Assembly: GCA_016271365.2 (NCBI GenBank)
Contig: CM057456.1
Location: 163,098,501 to 163,162,500, forward strand
Reading direction: 5' to 3'
Length of the DNA stretch: 64,000 nt
Source: Neoceratodus forsteri
Taxonomy: Eukaryota > Chordata > Ceratodontiformes > Ceratodontidae
Shown: piece after piece, positions 44,085 to 55,390 of the stretch
How the letters are laid out: every line of letters begins with the position of its first letter
How positions within the stretch are numbered: the stretch's first letter is position 1
Program-made: the position numbers and the translations under genes
The notes under the pieces: model-generated
Told to the model about the DNA's origin: nothing
Databases searched by the model: none
What the model saw: only the letters and a program-made list of their open reading frames with translations

Positions 44085-46103
44085 CCTTAACACTGGATGA
44101 CATACTATCACCTCTAACACATTATATTATTAACATGTCACTTAGTTACTATCAATTTCCTCAGAAATGGAAATCTGCCACTGTGACACCAATTCATAAG
44201 TTTGGGGATCGCAAATTACTGGGAACTACAGGCCTATCTCTATCCTGCCCCACTCCCGAAAAGCTCTTGAGCGTATTGTGGCTGACCAACGGGTTGAATA
44301 CTTGGAAAAATATCAGCTACAATGCCCGCACAATACGGGTTCAGAAATGGTCATAGTACCACTATCGCCCTTCTGGAGTTCACAGGCTTTATTCACCACT
44401 CCTTACATCAAGGACACCTGGTCGGCGCTGCTTTCATTGATTTAACCAAAGCTTTCAACACAGTGAATCATGCCCTCCTGGTCGAACAGCTTACCACCAT
44501 TGGCCTAGCTCATGACAGCATAGCCTGGTTTGAAAGTTGCCTGCACAACAGTACACAGCAGGTGAAGATTGATAACACTCTCTCGATATCAGACCTGTCC
44601 TATCTGGAGTTCCTCAAAGGTCCATCTTGGGCCCCTTTGTTTAGCATTTCCTCAACAACCTTCCTTACTCCTGTCAGGGTCACATCCTTTACATGCTGAT
44701 GATGCTGTCCTGTTTACCAGTAATCCAGACCCTAAGGTTCTTGAATCCAGGCTATAGAGTAATTTTGTACTAGTAAAGATGGTTCCATAAGCACAAGTTA
44801 GTTAGGAACTACAACAAGACTAAACTATGCTGTTCTCCAGCTCCCAAAATATGCACAGAACGCACTTTCTATTACCAACGAAGAGGGTTCTCCCTGAGCT
44901 AGTTCAGCTTTTAAATATCTGGGATTACTATTGACAGTATGATGACCTATGCCTATCACATTGACAACATTGCTAAGGCTGTTATCACCCGCATTGGGCT
45001 ACTTTATAGGCATAAGCAATGTTTGACCCCAGAGGCTCTTAACCTGACCATTCAGCTCTCTTGTCTCGCTTATTGATTACAGCTTTCTAATCTATGGATC
45101 AGCTACTGAAACAACTCTTCACTGCATCACAGTTGCACTCAGCAAAAATGCGGTCCTTACGCTCCTCCCATCTGTCCCATACCCATGACATGTACGCCAG
45201 GCTAACTGTCTCAATTCAAAGGTAGACTCATGTACCAAACATGTTTACTGTCCAAAAAGTAAGCTTAGGCAAATGCCCCCAGGAGTGCAAAAAGCTTATC
45301 ACCCCCACTATCAACCGTCATTGCACCAGAAGCTCTACTAGCCAGATTTTTAATATGCCCGCTGTTGCACTTCTCTGGGACAAAGGTCCTTTGCTCACCG
45401 TGCCTCGCTATGGATGAACTCGTTGCACTATGACATCACTTCAGCATCCACCTTGGGCTCCTTCATGTTAAACTTAGCAACAGCTAGTTGCTGATGCCAG
45501 TTGTGACTGCTTCCAATAACCTTCCTTCTTGTGACCAGCACTTATTCTAAACTTATGCTATCCTGACCTTATGCATAACTGTTCTCAGCATGTAAACAAC
45601 TGTTCTAAGTTGCTAATCATTCTCCTTCACATTTCCTCTTGATCCCTTCCACTCTTTCCCATCACCCCTTATGGCTTTCCTCCATCACCTTCCCCGTTAT
45701 ATCTCCTGAGCTCCCTTGCTCACTTTAAAATGCTTTGTCCCATACCTTCTCACCTCTGACAAGGCCCTGGGCTGATGCCATCCCTACCTTGTTGATTATT
45801 AGACATTAATCTGAGTCTGTTCTCATTTTCCTGTAAAGGGTCATTTCCAAGACCCCACCCCACTAATATGACCCTTTGAATTCCAGGTTTTAATCAAATA
45901 TGCACCTTGGCATACATTGTACAATGCCACGTGTACTGGAACATCTCTAGTTATATACTGTTGTAATGTTTTGTATAATTCCTTGTTTTGTTTGTTCTCC
46001 ATCTCATACTTTTCCAATATGTATTGTTCGTCTGACGTGGAACCTATAAAATGAGCTTGTTCTCAAAGGTGTTATCCGAAATTTCAATAAATAAATAATA
46101 ACT
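44085..46103 (+). mobile_element. L2-like LINE, 5' truncated, plus strand
   Basis: Begins in RT with FPQKWKSATVTPIHKFGD (about 44160), then a shifted GLSLSCPT block. It continues with QYGFRNGHSTTIALLEF and GAAFIDLTKAFNTVNHALLV (44330-44480; motif A aspartate in IDLTKAF present), SCLHNSTQQVKIDN, a shifted GVPQGSILGP-like region, and LHADDAVLFTS (about 44690; HADD in place of YADD). After more frameshifts it ends in an untranslated region and the tail AATAAATAAATAATA at 46087-46103. Same broad family as 3385-5765. Dead copy. Confidence 0.9.
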
Positions 46104-47739
46104 TGTAAGACTGCTATATCCCATTATTTCTTACATCTGTGTAGGAAAAGATTCACTAGTGAACCAGCAAGGGCAACTGATTGGATGTCCATTGTCCAGA
46201 CCAGCTCCTTCTACCTCTGCCACATAAGCAGCTTTGCACTAGGAGTGCACATTTGGTGGGGCTCTGGATGCTGCCATGCAGACCAACTTTGATGTACAAA
46301 GAGCCACAGATTGGATGTGCTCAATTTGTGCATATCCTTGCCACCTAAGTGGACTGGGCCCATTGTTAGTCTCTGTATCTGAAAACCTCCCAGAACAACT
46401 TCTGGGTAAATAAAAGTGCATCACAAGTCTCGGGGTTCTTCCGTGAAACTGAATATTTTTACATTCAACATGATGTTTCCTCAACAAACTACTTTTTCTC
46501 TGTGAGCTATGTAAACATGAGCACAGCATGACATTTCTTCCCCAAGGAACAGACTTTGTGCAAGATTAATTGTTTATGAATTTTCATGCAAGCTTCATGA
46601 AATGGACACTTTGCAAAATTCTGCAGGTGGAAAAATTTCTGTTCATCTCTAGTTGTTAAGTGTTTTGTTAAGGTTGTAATATGATGGTAAGATGATTTTA
46701 AGTCTGTCCATCAGCCATAATATTTTTTTATTCTGTTTATGCACCTTTGATGCCTGCAGGGATTTAACACATATCTGCCCTTAGTGTGAACATTCCACCT
46801 CATGTAGCCCCATTCCATCCAGGCCAACCTGCTGCAGGTTTTAGCTCACCCATGGCTTACCACCTACAATGGGAACCCCTAGCAGCTAGGGGAGGACTGA
46901 GATTCCAAAGCTTGGCAGGTCATTCTAGGCTTCCTGAGAGAGGTGCCATCAGCATCATTTTGCATGACCTTAAGGTGGTTTCTTCCTCAGATTTTTTCCT
47001 AGGGAGTGGAGATGCAATGACATCAGCATGCCACTATGCATGCTTCAATGCATAGTGCGAGATGTCTTCCACTTCCCTTCCCCACGACTTCCAGACCCAG
47101 GCTCCCCTACCTCCAGCCAATGCTATATGTCTGCCCATCATCAGGTCCAACAGCCCTCCCTCTCCTCCAGAGCAGAAGAGCAGTCTATCTGATGCACACT
47201 TGTCCTCTCACCACTGGTCCTCCCATGCCTGAGGTTCATTCTCAAATCTGTGTCAATATCGCTGTAAGTGATAGCACTACCATTGTGCTGGGGGATGGCC
47301 CCAGTCACTAATGGTGTTTGTATGCTGTTAATAAGGTGCTACTAGCACTTAAGTAATGTAATTGTAGTTATCCAGGTGACAGCCATGAAGCAAGAGAGGC
47401 AGCCCTCCATCTCTGGAGGAAGACAACATTCTCTAGCATGCTTAATCTTCCTCTCCCTGGCCAGCTGCTGGTGACTTCAGCTCACTTCTGAACTCAGGCT
47501 GTGAGTGTCTCAAGTGGAAGCACGCCTGCTGTGCCAATGGTCCAGCTGTCATCTCTATATTAAATGAATGTGTCTGGCCCTACATTCATATACTTTCTTT
47601 GGACAAAATTACGAGAAGCATTATATAGCTCCCAAGTGAAAACAACAATGAAAACTCCAAACTTCAATAGGACAGTCTTTGATAAAGTGAGGAGACTAGT
47701 TAAGTGTAACCTGTATAAAATGAATATAGAGAAAGTGGT
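46104..47739. other. No gene recognised
   Basis: Contains GC-richer parts (46780-47300) that may be old transposon, but I find no boundaries or known motif. Small frames such as 46786-47055 show no resemblance to a known family. Confidence 0.35.
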
Positions 47740-47830
47740 AGAGGTGATGTGAAACTTCTTGGGTCGGAGATATAAAATGCAGTGGATCACTGCATTCCCA
47801 CAAGAAGTAAGGATAAAGAGCTCTTATCTG
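47740..47830. repeat. Short nested hairpins
   Basis: AACTTCTTG near 47752 pairs with CAAGAAGT near 47801, and inside it AATGCAGTG pairs with CACTGCATT (47776-47796). Function unknown. Confidence 0.55.
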
Positions 47831-49321
47831 GATAGTTGGGACCATCAGAACCTGTGAGGTGAAAAGGGACGGAAGGCACAAAGGGAGATGCTTTCACCTC
47901 GCTAGCCTCCATGGCGCCAATGTCCATACAATTTATTGGTAGCACTTGCTATTAAAACATCTTAGCAGCTTTGTCACATAATAATGAATATTGAGCTATC
48001 TTGTACACAGGCAGGAGGAGAACACAGACTTGACGCTTCTGTTTACTGTTTCCTATTTTCCTGTATGAACAAACAAATGTACATTGAAGCTCCTACCATA
48101 AATTATTAAAAAAAAGGATCCTAAAATGGAAGATAATAATTACTGGTTGCTTGCCTTACTGAATTTGCATTAAACCCATCAACCATTCAGTTTGTATCAA
48201 ACTAATTTTCACTGGAGAACATCCAGGGACAGCAAATAATGCTCCGTTGTTTTTGCCAGTTCTTTTCCTAAATTATATGGCATGTCATAAACATGTGATA
48301 GCTCTTCGCAAAAGTTAGTATGCTGGAATTTCCTTTATTTCTGCCAGGGTTTCACTAGCAATGAAATGCAAAAGACCTGCAGGCAGCATACATTATATTT
48401 AGTCCCATACTGGCTCTACAGTTTCAGTAGCCTGACCCACCAAAAGCAGCCTGTACCTGCTGGCCCCTAAACTGCAGTAACTTTGTCTCCTTCAGCAGTT
48501 TGTAAAGACAGAAAAGGTGGTTCCTGAGTTAAAACAAATAGATACCACTTACGGGCTTAAGACTTGATTATGTTTAATTTAGGCATACAAGCCTGAAACA
48601 AGTTCACAGAATGCTGGTGTTAGTGCTACAGATGTGGCTAGCTCCCAAATTTAACATATGCCTGACTAAGGCAATACAGAGGTATCATTTTCTTTGGTAA
48701 TGGGGATGGGCCAAATGGGTTTCAGATGGCCAATTCCTGTGTGCTAGGGTCCAGCACTTGCCACTCCCCAGCCTGCTGGTTATAGGATGGTTACTCTGGG
48801 GATCTGCTAGCCTCCCACAGGAAGTATTTCTATATAAAGGGTGAACAGAAGAGGGATATAATGGGGAATAAATGGAAGACAAGAAAATAAACATGTACTG
48901 TGCAAGTAATTGCAAATTGCTTTAGTCAAACATTTCTAAAGAGCAGTATCCTTTGAAGAGAACTCATGAAACTTCTGAATGTTTAAGTGCCATTTCAAAA
49001 TTTATAACAAAGCAATACTAGTAGTATAGAAGTGGGTCTTCCTTTGAATATATGCCATAGTTAAATTGATCATTTGGGCATTGAGGAAAGGAGAGAGTGA
49101 GAAGGAGAGGGTGGAAAAGAGAGAGGGTTCCATAAGTCAGTCTCAATCACTGTAAAGAACAAAAGTGATTGGAATAGATAACTTACATTTGAATGCTTTG
49201 AATAAAAAGTAGAGCTGTGCACCCATTAAAAAGTGTTGGAAATACAGCAAAAAGTAGTTTACCTTATGAATAAACCACTATTTGTGGTCTAATTCTCCTG
49301 TATCTTTGTAACCCTGTTCAA
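47831..49321. other. No gene recognised
   Basis: AT-rich, no long frame or repeat that I can identify. Confidence 0.4.
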
Positions 49322-49342
49322 AATTGATTGATTGATTGATCT
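49322..49342. repeat. (ATTG)n microsatellite
   Basis: Four to five ATTG repeats: TTGATTGATTGATTGATC. Confidence 0.9.
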
Positions 49343-51194
49343 TTTAATTAAACCATAGAGGTATACTGATTAAAACAAAATAACTTACTTCTAGGAACAT
49401 TCTAATGGCAAAACAAAACTAGGAACTGGGAAACAAATTCAGTAATAATATGTCACAAAGAAAATTATGTAGATCATAAATCAAAACGGAAACAAAATGA
49501 TTATAAAGAACATTATCCAGGAGGTCTAGACTCGGAGCCGCCGCTAGAGTCGGATCGTGAGCTGCAATTTACAGCAGATGCAATCAGTTGCAAATGCCTT
49601 GAATTACAGTCACAATTGAGAGTAGTTGTATTTATGTTAAGTCGACAATTCTGTCATGACTAAACTTGCTAGCCTGACACTCAAAACTTGTCTGGATGTC
49701 TCCTTTTTTTTTTTAATTTGTATTTGCTGCTCAGAAATTTATGTACCCTGACCTCAGCGCCATCCATCCACCAATGAGTAATGAGAGGAGGAGAAGCCAG
49801 AGTGCGATTCTGCACCCTGTCTGTGAAAGCATGAGGCAGGAGGGATGGGAGTCCATTCGGTTGGGAAGCAGGCAGTGTCAATTGCAGTCGACGAGAAGTG
49901 CAATGGTGTGGAAGGTCTAGACTGCTAAAAGCGGCCAGTCGTTGTGTTAAAATTAATTTAAGTCTTTAAAGCACCTAAGTGGTGAGGTGTCTGGAGTCCA
50001 GTCCACAGTGTCAATGAAGAATCAATCTGACTGTCTTGTCTGGTGTCTGCACACAGTGGGAGAGGAGCATCAGCCGCAAAGTAGGCCCAGGCAAAGGCCA
50101 GAGAAACCAGGCCAGCACCATCCACCAATGAGTCAGCTCGGTCATTGATTTGACACCAGCTGAGGACAGAGAGAGCCTAGTCTCAGAGGCCTAGAGGTAC
50201 TCGGATACCCACCACCATCCGAGAAACTGGAGGAGAGAGATGAGCTGCAGGCCCACCAGTCCCGGTGGTGAGTAGCGAGGGAGAACTGTAGAGTAGCGAC
50301 CATGGAGCAGTGAGCCTAAGAGATGTGCTTAGTGTGCGCGATGGCAGGCGGGCAGGCCAGGAGGGGTGGGTGCAGGGAGGGTGTGAGAAGGACATGCCGC
50401 CAGGCCATTAGGCCAATCAGACGCCTTGGGAAGTGGCACTGTGACTGACTCTGGAGGAGCGAGCAGAGACAGAGTCACATCTGAGTGAGAAAACAGCAGT
50501 TGGGCACTCAGGCGGAAGCTAATGATTACAGTACTGGCCCTGGGCCACCCTACTAGTGCAGTAAGTGCCTTGGTGTGTGGTGGGCTGCGCTGGCCTACTA
50601 GGCCTAGGACTCTAGTTTGAAGGGAGGAGGGAGCATGTTTGAGTCCTCGCCGACAAAGTGAAATGTTTTAATAAATTAATGCTGAGCTGATGTATGATGT
50701 TACTTAATATTTTGGATGGAGAGACACTTGGATTTCTGCCTAGGGCTCAGGCAGTGCAGGATTAGCAATGCATATATTTAAAAGAAAAAAGCAGTATTAC
50801 TGTTTGGCAGCATATAAGGGATTTAATTTAAATTTCAGCCATTTAGCTGTTGTGTTTTGAGGGTGGGGGCAATTTGCTGGAGAGTAGGGCAGGTGGTCTC
50901 TAGCTCAATATGAACTGGAGCATCCTGACATGGGAACTGTAATTTTATTTCTTGCACAACACTATTATTTAAATTCCACAGTACAGCAATGACCGAGACC
51001 GCCATGTTACTTGCCTTTATAACAGCTCAAGTAGGCATGCCTTGGCTCACTGGGCTGTGTTAGCATGGCAGCCTGACCTGGCCTGCACTACTGCAGCTCA
51101 GCTGGAGTCATCTGACAGTGTGTGAGTCCTGGACTTGATTGTGTGTATTTACAAAAGGAAAGTGAGATTATGGTGATTTACTGATTCAGGGCAG
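49343..51194. other. GC-richer block near 49500-50650, not identified
   Basis: GGTCTAGACT occurs at about 49523 and 49914, and CATCCACCAATGAGT at about 49767 and 50118. So part of this block is duplicated internally. Frames are short and compositional. It could be an old transposon or retroelement remnant. Confidence 0.35.
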
Positions 51195-52105
51195 GGGTAT
51201 AGTATTTACTGCAGCATCCCTCACCAGGGTGTAAGGCTGCTGTTTATGTGGCTTCAGGCTATGATGCATCCAACCACAGAAGGGTCTAACGCTGTTTATG
51301 TTGATTTGAATTTTGAACTTGAAAGGGTGTACTACTCAAACACAAGTATCTGTTTATGTAGCTTCGGTGTACTACTGTTGCAGAACTTAGCAGTCCATAT
51401 CTGCCGACAATTTATATGTTTCTACTCATGCCTGGGATATGCACAACTGGATCCTTAGATGGGAAGAAGAGGGGGAGTTGCTGGCCAGATAGGGCCAGAG
51501 GCTGCAGTAAAGTTTACGAGCAGACTGGATGTGCCTAGCGGTCCTTATCTGCTGACAATTTCTGTGTTTCTATGTTTCTATGCAGTGAAACATTATTCAC
51601 ATACTGGATACAACAAGGCCGGTTATGAGGCTTTGGTGCTGTACTGCAGCATCTCACAGATCTAAGGTTGGTTATGTTCAGTTGCTTTGGAGGTTTACTG
51701 ACTTCTGCAGCATCCTGGATAAAGACTGTTTATGTGGCTATTGAGCTGTACCGCAGCATGCCACAACTGATACAAGGCTGCAGCAGGCTGCTTATGTGGC
51801 TTTGGGCCTGGGGTGTACATTCGTATCCCTCAACTGATACAAGCCTGCTTATGTGGCTTTGGGGGTGTTCTTCAGCATCTCATACTAGATACAAGGTTGC
51901 TTATGTGGCTTTGGTGGTATGCATCAGCATCCCACCCCACACCAGGGTCTAAGGCTGTTCATGACATGTGGATTCAGGGGTATACTGTAGCATGATTCCA
52001 TCACCAGGCTTTAAGGCTGTATATGGCTTTGGGGGTGGACAGCAGCTTTCTCCCACACCAGGGCCTAAGGCTGTTTATGTGGATTTGGGGCTGGGGAATG
52101 TGAGG
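51195..52105. repeat. Degenerate minisatellite, about 55-65 bp unit, interrupted by CR1
   Basis: Units share (C/A)AAGGCTGTTTATGTGGCTTT, then a GGGTGTACTGCAGCATC-like block, then CC(A/C)CACCAGGG. A dozen or so diverged units can be followed. A CR1 3' end (about 51495-51584: GCAGACTGGATGTGCCTAG, CCTTATCTGCTGACAATT, TTTCTATGTTTCTATG) lies within the array. Small frames crossing it are artefacts. Confidence 0.8.
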
Positions 52106-52684
52106 GTACAAGACAAGTATGCTCACAAGGTATATTAGGCAAGCAAGGTCAAACCAAAACATCAATGAGAATAATAATAAAAGAATAAACTGAGGTTCTG
52201 TAGCAACGAACCCTACCAATGTTTCCTGTCTTCCTCAAAGGGCAAAATAATAGTACATGTCTTAAGTTGTCACTCTATTATTACTGCAATTGCAAAATTC
52301 TATTTCAGTGCCTGGTTGTTGAAAGTTGATGTAGTTACTTCTCAATAGTTCTAACCTGTATTTTGTTATATACTAGTGTATTCACTCAGTAAATGAATGT
52401 GCTGTAAAGTGTTTCCACTAATGGCACTCAAAAGTACGACAAACTAGTACATAAATAAAATTCAGCAATGGTGAAAGTTGAAAAATTGGTTGACTTTTCT
52501 TTAGTAAGTTGAAGTCATAAATTTCAAACTAGTTGAAAAAATCAGTCATAATTTTGGGAAGTCAGTCATAATTGTTTTTTCAACTGACTCCAGGGTCTAG
52601 GTCATTTGTGCTACATGGAAGGTTGTAGAATTATAATGGCTAGAATAGCATGGTGCTTGTAGGGAGCTCATAATGTATCACAGC

Positions 52685-52861
52685 ACACGGTCTACTGGAA
52701 ATAAAAAAAGACTTGTGTGATAGGTTTTGTTAAAACAAGACATTTATTACCAGTCTAGATAAAAATCAACATCACAGCAGCACCATTCCCACCAGTGCCA
52801 ACGCTTCACATGACATAATCTAACACTTTGTCAAGTTTTTTAAATTTTCAGTAGACCGTGG
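52685..52861. mobile_element. Short MITE with about 25-30 bp inverted ends
   Basis: Left end CACGGTCTACTGGAAATAAA and right end TTTAAATTTTCAGTAGACCG+TG are inverted copies, continuing inward with AAAGACTTG against CAAGTTTTT. Length about 175 bases and no coding capacity. Superfamily uncertain. Confidence 0.75.
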
Positions 52862-52989
52862 TTGACTGATCTTTGCAGATCAGTTTTGTTTTCATGTCGT
52901 GGCACCAATCAGCTTAAGTAGCCACATCTCTTAATTGTGTTTCACTCATAACATATGTTAATATGCCCCAAAACCACTCAATGCTGTAT

Positions 52990-53285
52990 AACAATGGTTT
53001 CATGTGCATTCAGCTAGAGTGAGAACAGCGAAGAGAAGCTGAGCTGTTCTGGTCAAGCTGAATGTGTGAAAAACACTCTTACACAGCAATGAGTGGTGAC
53101 AGGGGACATACTGATATATTATTGATCAAGCTCAATCAATAATATATTATTTAAAAAAACCTGCCACGTACATGCCTGCTTCCAGGGATCTGTGCGTGAG
53201 ACACACTTTATGGAATTACAGTGTCTCACTTGAAGAAAGGAATGTTTGATTGGTCGGGAGTGCTCCTCAATCTATAATCTTCTGA
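52990..53285. mobile_element. Triple-hairpin element, copy 2
   Basis: Same order of blocks as 16440-16800: GAGAACAGCGAAGAGAAGCT..GAGCTGTTCTG, then ATATTATTGATCAAGCTC..ATCAATAATATA, then CTGTGCGTGAGACAC..GTGTCTCAC, then GATTGGTCGGGAGTGCTCCT. The third hairpin is less perfect here. Confidence 0.7.
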
Positions 53286-53329
53286 ATTACTCAAGATGGT
53301 TTGGCAAACAATATTAAAACAACAGAATG

Positions 53330-54064
53330 GATAACACTGCGCTATGATCATAGTGGGGTTTGGGAAGTTTAATGACAGCTCTGCATCTCTAAGTTCATTG
53401 GGAAGACTGTGCAACAGGTTTGGGGACCAGTAAGCAAAGAAAACTAACCTATAGACCTGGAGTGCTTAGGAATCTGTAGGCATCTGACTTTGAGGGCTCT
53501 GAAAGAGTAGATGGAGTATGGGGTCATGGATAGAAGGTCTGAGAGGTAGCCATCAAGCCTACTAAGCTTACCTAGCTAGGACATGTAGAAAAATATGGCG
53601 AAAAGAAGATGTAGTAAGTATCAAGAGGAAGGGCAACCTAGCCAACAGCAGAAGTTACAGTGGTAGGTGCAACAGTGGCAGTTCATGGTGAATTTATTGA
53701 AGAAGTAAAGTATATGGTACAGTCTGGCTAGCTGAGACTTGGGAGCCATTGACCATATCTGCATAATCGAGTATGGGGCAGATCACCTTAGATATTAGCC
53801 TTTCTTGCAGTGGGGTTGGCAGCCTCGATTTTGGTAGGGAGTACCAAGCTTGGGGTAAAACTTGGACACAAGGTAGTGTAGATGGACAGAGAAGTCAGGA
53901 CCTTACAGTATGCACATGCTCACCCCTGTCAATCATAGGGTGGCTGGCTGAGATGGTGTGCAGAGGAGACTGTGCTGATCACTGTATTGGACCTGTCAAG
54001 CTGCTTTGCTCTTTATGGATGGGTAATTCAGTGGTCAACAGGAGTAGTGGATGCTGAGTGAGTG
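53330..54064 (-). mobile_element. Possible LINE 3' region, minus strand
   Basis: On the minus strand a YSFRALKVRCLQIPKHSR segment leads by frameshift to WSPNLLHSLPNELRDAELSL, reminiscent of the WN.LP...R.A.S C-terminal block of L2/jockey-like proteins. The rest is too diverged to place. Confidence 0.4.
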
Positions 54065-55189
54065 GGCGGGCTAAGGTTTCAGATAATAGATCAGTGCCCA
54101 GGCAGGGAGGAACTACGTTAGACTACCAGGGACAGTGGAATCCATATTTATAGACATGGATGGGCATCAAGAAAGGAGGACCACTTGCCTGCTAGGAAAT
54201 GACAGCTCATACTGTCATTTAGCCACTCAGAGATTTTTTTTTTTCTTTTCACTTTGGTAACTAGGTAAGTGCACTGGGGCCTTTTCATTCATGACCCAGG
54301 TGCAGTTGCACAGACATTTGAGGACATACATGCAAATTCTGTGTAGAGAGTACCAAGATTGGGTGTAGCATGCCTTGTAGCATTCAGGGCAGGGCAGCAT
54401 TATGGGAGCCACTAGTGGCCATGTAATGACACACAAATAGCCCTTTACTGCCATGCATGCCTACGTAGTAATTTGCATGACAGCAGCTAAATATGGCTTC
54501 TGGGAGCAAACACACTCTTCGCTTCAGGATGTGCTCTCTCCCATTCCTCTTGAGAGTCAGTTTCCAGCAAGAGGCTGTGTTACTGTCTTGCATGGCCACT
54601 TTGCACTGTGCTAACATGGCCCCATGTTCATACAGGCAGCGTGAACTGGACAAGGTACACTACCTGTATGAATATAGCATGCTAGGCAGCCATGCACTAT
54701 CTCACATGCATCGCTATTGATTACCTGAGGCAAAGGACCAGCTTGATTGAAGAACAACACCAAAACGAAGGAAAAGACTGATTTGGAAAAGAGAAAAAGC
54801 TTTTCACCTGTAAAATCCTAAAAGTGGTTTGAGAAAAATTTAAACTCCAAAACTAGCATTAAATGCTGAAACAGGATGGTGTCATGAAGCTATGAAATAA
54901 GATTTTTAATAAGTTAGATAAAAGCATTAAAATAAGAACTATATACCATGAAATAAACGTGTTATTCTTGACAGCATAAAACCATTTTTATGACATTAGA
55001 CTTTTTTCTTAATGAATAAAACAATTCTAGAGAAAATCTTGAGGATTAAAATGATGGTTTTTGAATTGTCAAGATAGTAGTATTTGCACTGTAGCTAGAT
55101 GACACTGGTTAACTGTCTCACAGTTGCAGTCTATATCTTTTATTACTACTGTGGTTGTGCTCTGTAGATGAATCAGATACTTAAGGAAA
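54065..55189. other. No gene recognised
   Basis: Only short frames. GCATGC-rich stretches near 54430-54700 give paired frames on both strands without family resemblance. Confidence 0.35.
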
Positions 55190-55390
55190 ATGCTGTGGGT
55201 TCTATCCCACACCAGGCACTTGGGTTAAATCCCAGTACTGACACTGCAGTGCAGCATGAGGGAGGGTGTTGCACTCCTGAGGTGCCGCTTTCAGATGAGA
55301 CATTAAACTGAGGTCCCATCTGCCTGTTCCGTGGTAGTTCAGGTGGATGTTAAAGATCCCATGGAACTCTCGAAAAGAGTAGGGGATTTT
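55190..55390 (+). mobile_element. SINE body (V-SINE/HE1-like), partial
   Basis: TTTCAGATGAGACATTAAAC, GAGGTCCCATCTGCCTG, AAAGATCCCATGGAACTCTC and GAAAAGAGTAGGGGATTTTG are the conserved core blocks shared with the SINE at 8150-8612. The tRNA-like head is poorly kept and the tail is missing where the Tx1-type LINE begins. Confidence 0.75.

Noticed and set aside
47564..47752. 62-residue lysine-rich plus-strand frame (LWTKLREALYSSQ)
   Set aside because: It looked like a possible LINE or exon fragment but matches nothing I recognise, and a minus-strand frame overlaps it.
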